Positions 60,635 through 64,000 of a stretch of 64,000 nucleotides of DNA are shown piece after piece; positions within the stretch are counted from its first letter, which is position 1; every line of letters starts with the position of its first letter. The notes under the pieces are model-generated. The model had not been told where the DNA came from. It made no database searches and saw only the letters and a list, made by a program, of their open reading frames with translations. The translations under genes and the position numbers were made by a program. Origin of the DNA: Thauera sp. K11 (lineage in GTDB: Bacteria; Pseudomonadota; Gammaproteobacteria; Burkholderiales; Rhodocyclaceae); assembly GCF_002354895.1 (NCBI RefSeq), contig NZ_CP023439.1, positions 1,674,001 through 1,738,000 of the forward strand, given 5' to 3'.

Positions 60635-61636
60635 CTATTCGGATGCGGTGGCCTCGTCGTGCGCGGGGTCGTTCGCGGCGTAGCGGCGGGCGAGCACTGC
60701 GCAGACGAAGAGCTGCAACTGGTGGAACAGCATCAGCGGTATGACGACCAGGCTGACGGTATGCGCCGGGAACAGTACGTTCGCCATGGGTATGCCGCTC
60801 GCCAGGCTCTTCTTGGAACCGCAGAAGACGACGGCGATCTCGTCACCCCGCTCGAAACGCAGGCTCCGGCTCGCGAGCCAGGTGAAGGCCATGATCAGCG
60901 CGAGCAGCAGGACGTCGAGCAGCGCGATCCAGACGAGGCTTTGCGCGGAGACATCCTTCCAGACGCCTGCCAGCATGCCCGCGCTGAAGGCCGAATAGAC
61001 CACGAGCAGGATCGAGCCCCGGTCGAACAGCATTGTCGCGAACTTGTGGCGGCCGAGCCATCCGGCGAGCAGGGGCCGTGCGAACTGGCCGGCGATGAAG
61101 GGGGCAAGGATCTGTAGCGCGATGTCCTTGACCGCGCTCCCGGGCATCGCGTGGCCCGCCGTGGAGGTGATGAGCAGGGCCATCAGGGCCGGAGTGAGGA
61201 CGACGCCGGCGAGGTTGGAGACCGAGGCCGCGCAGAGCGCCGCCGCGACGTTGCCGCGGGCGATCGAGGTGAAGGCGATCGAGGACTGCACGGTCGACGG
61301 CAGGATCGAAAGGAACAGGATGCCGATCGCGATGCCCTCGTCGACATTGCCGCCGAAGAGCCTGACCAGCAGGAGCCCGACCAGCGGGAACACGAGATAG
61401 GTCGTGGCGAACACCGCGAGCTGGGGTTTCCAGCGCAGCAGCGCGGACAGGACCTGGCCGGTGGAGAGCCTTGCGCCGTAGACGAAGAAGAGTCCTGCGA
61501 TCGCGATCTGGACGGCGAAGTCCAGGACTTCGACGCCGGCGCCCTGTGCGGGAAAGATCGATGCGAAGGCGACGGTGGCGACGAGCGCGACGAGATAGGG
61601 ATCGACCTTGAACGATCCGAGCCAGGAAGGAGTCAT
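60635..61636 (-). CDS. Bile acid:sodium symporter family (BASS/YfeH-like) transporter
   Basis: This 333-residue membrane protein has about ten hydrophobic helices. The conserved crossover segments ILPSTVQSSIAFTSIARGNV and CGSKKSLASGIPMANVLFP are typical of the YfeH-like branch of the bile-acid:sodium symporter family. The substrate is not predictable from sequence. It follows gamma-glutamyltransferase by 41 nt on the same strand, so it might move a product or substrate of that enzyme. Confidence 0.82.
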   Translation of the reverse strand: MTPSWLGSFKVDPYLVALVATVAFASIFPAQGAGVEVLDFAVQIAIAGLFFVYGARLSTGQVLSALLRWKPQLAVFATTYLVFPLVGLLLVRLFGGNVDEGIAIGILFLSILPSTVQSSIAFTSIARGNVAAALCAASVSNLAGVVLTPALMALLITSTAGHAMPGSAVKDIALQILAPFIAGQFARPLLAGWLGRHKFATMLFDRGSILLVVYSAFSAGMLAGVWKDVSAQSLVWIALLDVLLLALIMAFTWLASRSLRFERGDEIAVVFCGSKKSLASGIPMANVLFPAHTVSLVVIPLMLFHQLQLFVCAVLARRYAANDPAHDEATASE

Positions 61637-61677
61637 GCGGGTTTCCAGATTTCGTGGAGCCAGGCGTGGTCGCGCCG

Positions 61678-63267
61678 TCACCAGGCCGCGACGGCGCCAT
61701 CGGAGCGCGGATCGGTCGCGCCTTCGAGCAGTTGGTCGGGATGGCGGACGATGGCGCCGGCATGGCCCATCATGTCGGAGAAGTCCTCGACGAGGCGCAG
61801 TTCGTGGCCGGCCTCGCGCAGCCGCGCGACCAGTTCGGGCGCGAAGCGGCCCTCGAGCTTGAGATCGGCCGCATTCTCGCCCCAGGTTCTGCCCAGCAGC
61901 CAGCGCGGCGCGGTGACGGCTTCCTGCAGGCCCATGCCGAACCGCGCGTAGCGGGTGAACACCGCGGCCTGGGTCTGAGGCTGGCCCTCGCCGCCCATGG
62001 TGCCGTAGGCGAGCTTGCGGCCGTCGTCGAACAGGGCGAGCGCGGGGTTGATGGTGTGGAACGGCCGTGCGCCGGGGCGCAGCGCCCGGTGCCCGCCGCC
62101 GTCGAGCGAGAAGGCAAGGCCGCGGTTCTGGCAGGTGATGCCGGTCCCGGGGAGGACCACGCCCGAGCCGAACTCGAAATAGACCGACTGGATCGCGCTC
62201 ACCATGTTGCCCGCGCCGTCGGCGACGGCGAACCAGGTCGTGTCTCCCTTGCCTGCCGGATGCGGCCAGGGTTGCGCGCGCTCCTTGTCGATTTCCCCGG
62301 CAAGCGCGTCGAGCGCGGAAGGCCCCAGCAATGCAGCCGGATCGGCGCTCATCGTGGCAGGGCAGCCGACATGGGCGTCCCTGACCCGGAAAGCCGCCTT
62401 GGTGGCCTCGACCAGGCCATGGACGTGGGCGAAGCTTTCGCCCTCGGTGACGCCGAGGCGGTCGAACAGCGCCAGGATCATCAATGAGGCGATGCCCTGG
62501 GTCGGCGGCGGCATGTTGAAGAGACGGGCACCGCCGATCCTGACCGAGAGCGGCGTCACGATCCGCGCTTCGACCTCGCGGAGATCGGCTTCGCGAAGCG
62601 GCGAGCCGACACCTTCCAGCTCGGCAGCGATGCGTTGCGCCAGCGCACCGCGATAGAGGCTCATGAGACCGTCGCTTGCGAGCTCCCGCAGGGTTTGGGC
62701 GAGGCGGGGCAGCCGCAGCCTCCGGCCCTCGATCGGAGGCTCGCCGTCGGGCATGAAGGTTGCGGCGAAACCCGGCTGAGGCTCGAGTTCCGCGCGAAAC
62801 CGGGCGCTCAGTTCGGCCTGGCTGCGGCTCACCGCAAAGCCGGCTTCGGCATAGTGGATCGCCGGCCCGAGCAGTTCGGACACCGGCAGGGGCCGCGACC
62901 AATGGCTTGCCTCGTCGAGCACCCTGGCCCAGCCGGCGACGGTCGCCGGAGCGGTCAGGGCGGCAAGCGGGCCGCGTGTCGGGATCTGGTCGCAGCCCTG
63001 CTGCCGATACCAGCCGGGCGTCGCCAGCGCGGCTGCCGTGCCGCAGGCTTCGACCCCGACCGGCAGCCCGCCGGCGGGCGCAAGCAGCCAGAAGCTGTCG
63101 CCGCCGATCCCGCTCATGTGCGGATAGACGACCGAGAGTACGGCGGCGACGCAGACCGCGGCCTCGGCCGCGTTGCCCCCGGCCTTGAGCACGTCGAGAC
63201 CGGCCTGGCTTGCCAGATGATGCGGCGACGTCACCATCCCGCGATAACTGCGGAGAGTCTTGTTCAT
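61678..63267 (-). CDS. Gamma-glutamyltransferase family protein
   Basis: This 529-residue Ntn-hydrolase precursor cleaves gamma-glutamyl bonds of glutathione and related compounds. The autocleavage/catalytic threonine is T343 in GKGDTTWFAVADG. MSGIGGDSFWLL and GTMGGEGQPQTQAAVFTRY are family signatures. It lacks an obvious signal peptide, so it may act in the cytoplasm, like the YwrD-type branch. It lies between a BASS transporter and an amino-acid ABC ATPase, which suggests uptake and hydrolysis of a gamma-glutamyl compound. Confidence 0.88.
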   Translation of the reverse strand: MNKTLRSYRGMVTSPHHLASQAGLDVLKAGGNAAEAAVCVAAVLSVVYPHMSGIGGDSFWLLAPAGGLPVGVEACGTAAALATPGWYRQQGCDQIPTRGPLAALTAPATVAGWARVLDEASHWSRPLPVSELLGPAIHYAEAGFAVSRSQAELSARFRAELEPQPGFAATFMPDGEPPIEGRRLRLPRLAQTLRELASDGLMSLYRGALAQRIAAELEGVGSPLREADLREVEARIVTPLSVRIGGARLFNMPPPTQGIASLMILALFDRLGVTEGESFAHVHGLVEATKAAFRVRDAHVGCPATMSADPAALLGPSALDALAGEIDKERAQPWPHPAGKGDTTWFAVADGAGNMVSAIQSVYFEFGSGVVLPGTGITCQNRGLAFSLDGGGHRALRPGARPFHTINPALALFDDGRKLAYGTMGGEGQPQTQAAVFTRYARFGMGLQEAVTAPRWLLGRTWGENAADLKLEGRFAPELVARLREAGHELRLVEDFSDMMGHAGAIVRHPDQLLEGATDPRSDGAVAAW

Positions 63268-63318
63268 TCGAGAAAGTCCTGTGGAACGGGTCGAGCCTCG
63301 CGCGGCAAGGGCAGCGCT

Positions 63319-64000
63319 TCAGCCCATGAAGCGCTGCAGGAAGCGCTGCGCGCGCTCGGTCCCGGGGTTGGTGAAAAAGACCGACGGCGGCGAGATTTCG
63401 CGGACTTGTCCCTGGTCCATGAAGATGACCGTGTCGGCGACGTCGCGGGCGAAGGCCATCTCGTGCGTCACGATCAGCATCGTCAGGCCCCCGGCGGCAA
63501 GCTCGCGCATGACGGCCAGCACTTCGCCCACCATCTCGGGGTCGAGCGCGCTGGTCGGTTCATCGAACAGCACGATCTGCGGCCGCATGGCGAGCGCGCG
63601 GCAGATCGCGACGCGCTGCTTCTGGCCGCCCGAAAGCGTGTGCGGATAGACGTCCGCCTTGGCGGCAAGCCCCACGCGCTCGAGCAGCGCCAAGCCTTCG
63701 GCGCGCACCTCGTCCCGCGGACGGTGCAGGACGTGGACCGGCGATTCGACGATGTTCTCCAGCACGGTGAGATGCGGCCACAGCGCGAAGTTCTGGAAAA
63801 CCATCGCCATCTTGCCGCGCGCCAGGGCCAGCTCCCGCCTGGGCGCCGGCTTGCCCGACCGCTGCTGGAGCCGCACGCCGGCAACGGTGATCGCGCCCGA
63901 CGTCGGTTCCTCGAGCCAGTTCAGGCAGCGCAGGAAGGTCGATTTGCCCGATCCGCTCGGGCCCAGGATGCAGTTGGTCGTGCCGGCGGGAATGTCGACC
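63319..64000 (-). CDS. Polar amino-acid ABC transporter ATP-binding protein (cut by window edge)
   Basis: The frame runs to the window edge, giving ~226 residues of C-terminal sequence. Walker A is GPSGSGKST, the Q-loop is MVFQNFALWPHLTVLENI, the signature is LSGGQKQRV, Walker B is IVLFDEPTSALDPEM and the H-loop is IVTHEMAFA. This is the GlnQ/HisP/ArtP group. It lies 51 nt upstream of gamma-glutamyltransferase on the same strand and is probably in its operon, suggesting import of a gamma-glutamyl compound or amino acid. Confidence 0.9.
   Translation of the reverse strand, partial: VDIPAGTTNCILGPSGSGKSTFLRCLNWLEEPTSGAITVAGVRLQQRSGKPAPRRELALARGKMAMVFQNFALWPHLTVLENIVESPVHVLHRPRDEVRAEGLALLERVGLAAKADVYPHTLSGGQKQRVAICRALAMRPQIVLFDEPTSALDPEMVGEVLAVMRELAAGGLTMLIVTHEMAFARDVADTVIFMDQGQVREISPPSVFFTNPGTERAQRFLQRFMG

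Overview
This window looks like chromosome from a GC-rich, metabolically versatile betaproteobacterium. The methylcitrate cycle (acnD/prpF type), paired short-chain acyl-CoA regulators, an oxygen-sensitive class III ribonucleotide reductase and the order pgsA-tRNA-Gly-tRNA-Cys fit a Thauera/Azoarcus-like member of the Rhodocyclales. That placement is inferred from gene content, not from a marker gene.

Layout. Positions 1-1.9 kb hold the 5' part of glgB, a tRNA-Cys/tRNA-Gly pair, pgsA and a second tRNA-Gly. Positions 2.0-3.7 kb hold a hipBA-type toxin-antitoxin pair. Positions 3.8-15.7 kb form a propionate module: a ScfR-type regulator divergent from prpC-acnD-prpF-prpB, then pyruvate carboxylase and a GntR regulator. 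Positions 15.8-18.9 kb carry an anaerobic ribonucleotide reductase operon in which the glycyl-radical segment is a separate 65-residue protein, preceded by a pair of NrdR-like boxes. Positions 18.9-26.1 kb form a valine module: a second ScfR paralogue divergent from mmsA, an acyl-CoA dehydrogenase, an enoyl-CoA hydratase, 3-hydroxyisobutyryl-CoA hydrolase and mmsB. The two modules connect: valine gives propionyl-CoA, the methylcitrate cycle turns it into pyruvate and succinate, and pyruvate carboxylase replaces oxaloacetate.

Positions 26.1-33.0 kb hold queH, a GlxA-type AraC regulator, a HemJ/CopD-like membrane protein, divergent metR/metE and a frameshifted zinc alcohol dehydrogenase.

Positions 33.1-51.8 kb are the accessory region and the most unusual part. 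A secreted toroid-repeat protein precedes a 2594-residue Rhs/YD-repeat protein whose C-terminus looks like a DddA-type (SCP1.201-like) DNA cytosine deaminase toxin, followed by an Imm1-like immunity gene. Behind it lies an array of displaced cassettes: a 3.85-kb near-copy of the Rhs core carrying a different, nuclease-like toxin tip plus immunity gene, several toxin-tip remnants each followed by a small immunity-like gene, and a third 0.46-kb Rhs core piece. Two Rhs fragments begin at the same 82-bp sequence, joined through GGCAACCT, and a 34-bp repeat and two mosaic repeats link the cassettes. Many small genes here look more AT-rich than the rest of the window.

Positions 51.9-58.3 kb are a vitamin B12 uptake operon on the minus strand (TonB receptor, an unrecognised 192-residue protein, btuF, btuC, btuD) preceded by two tandem cobalamin riboswitches. 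Positions 58.3-64.0 kb carry a 2H phosphoesterase, a third identical tRNA-Gly(GCC), a phosphodiesterase, a bile-acid-symporter-family transporter, gamma-glutamyltransferase and an amino-acid ABC transporter ATPase cut by the window edge.
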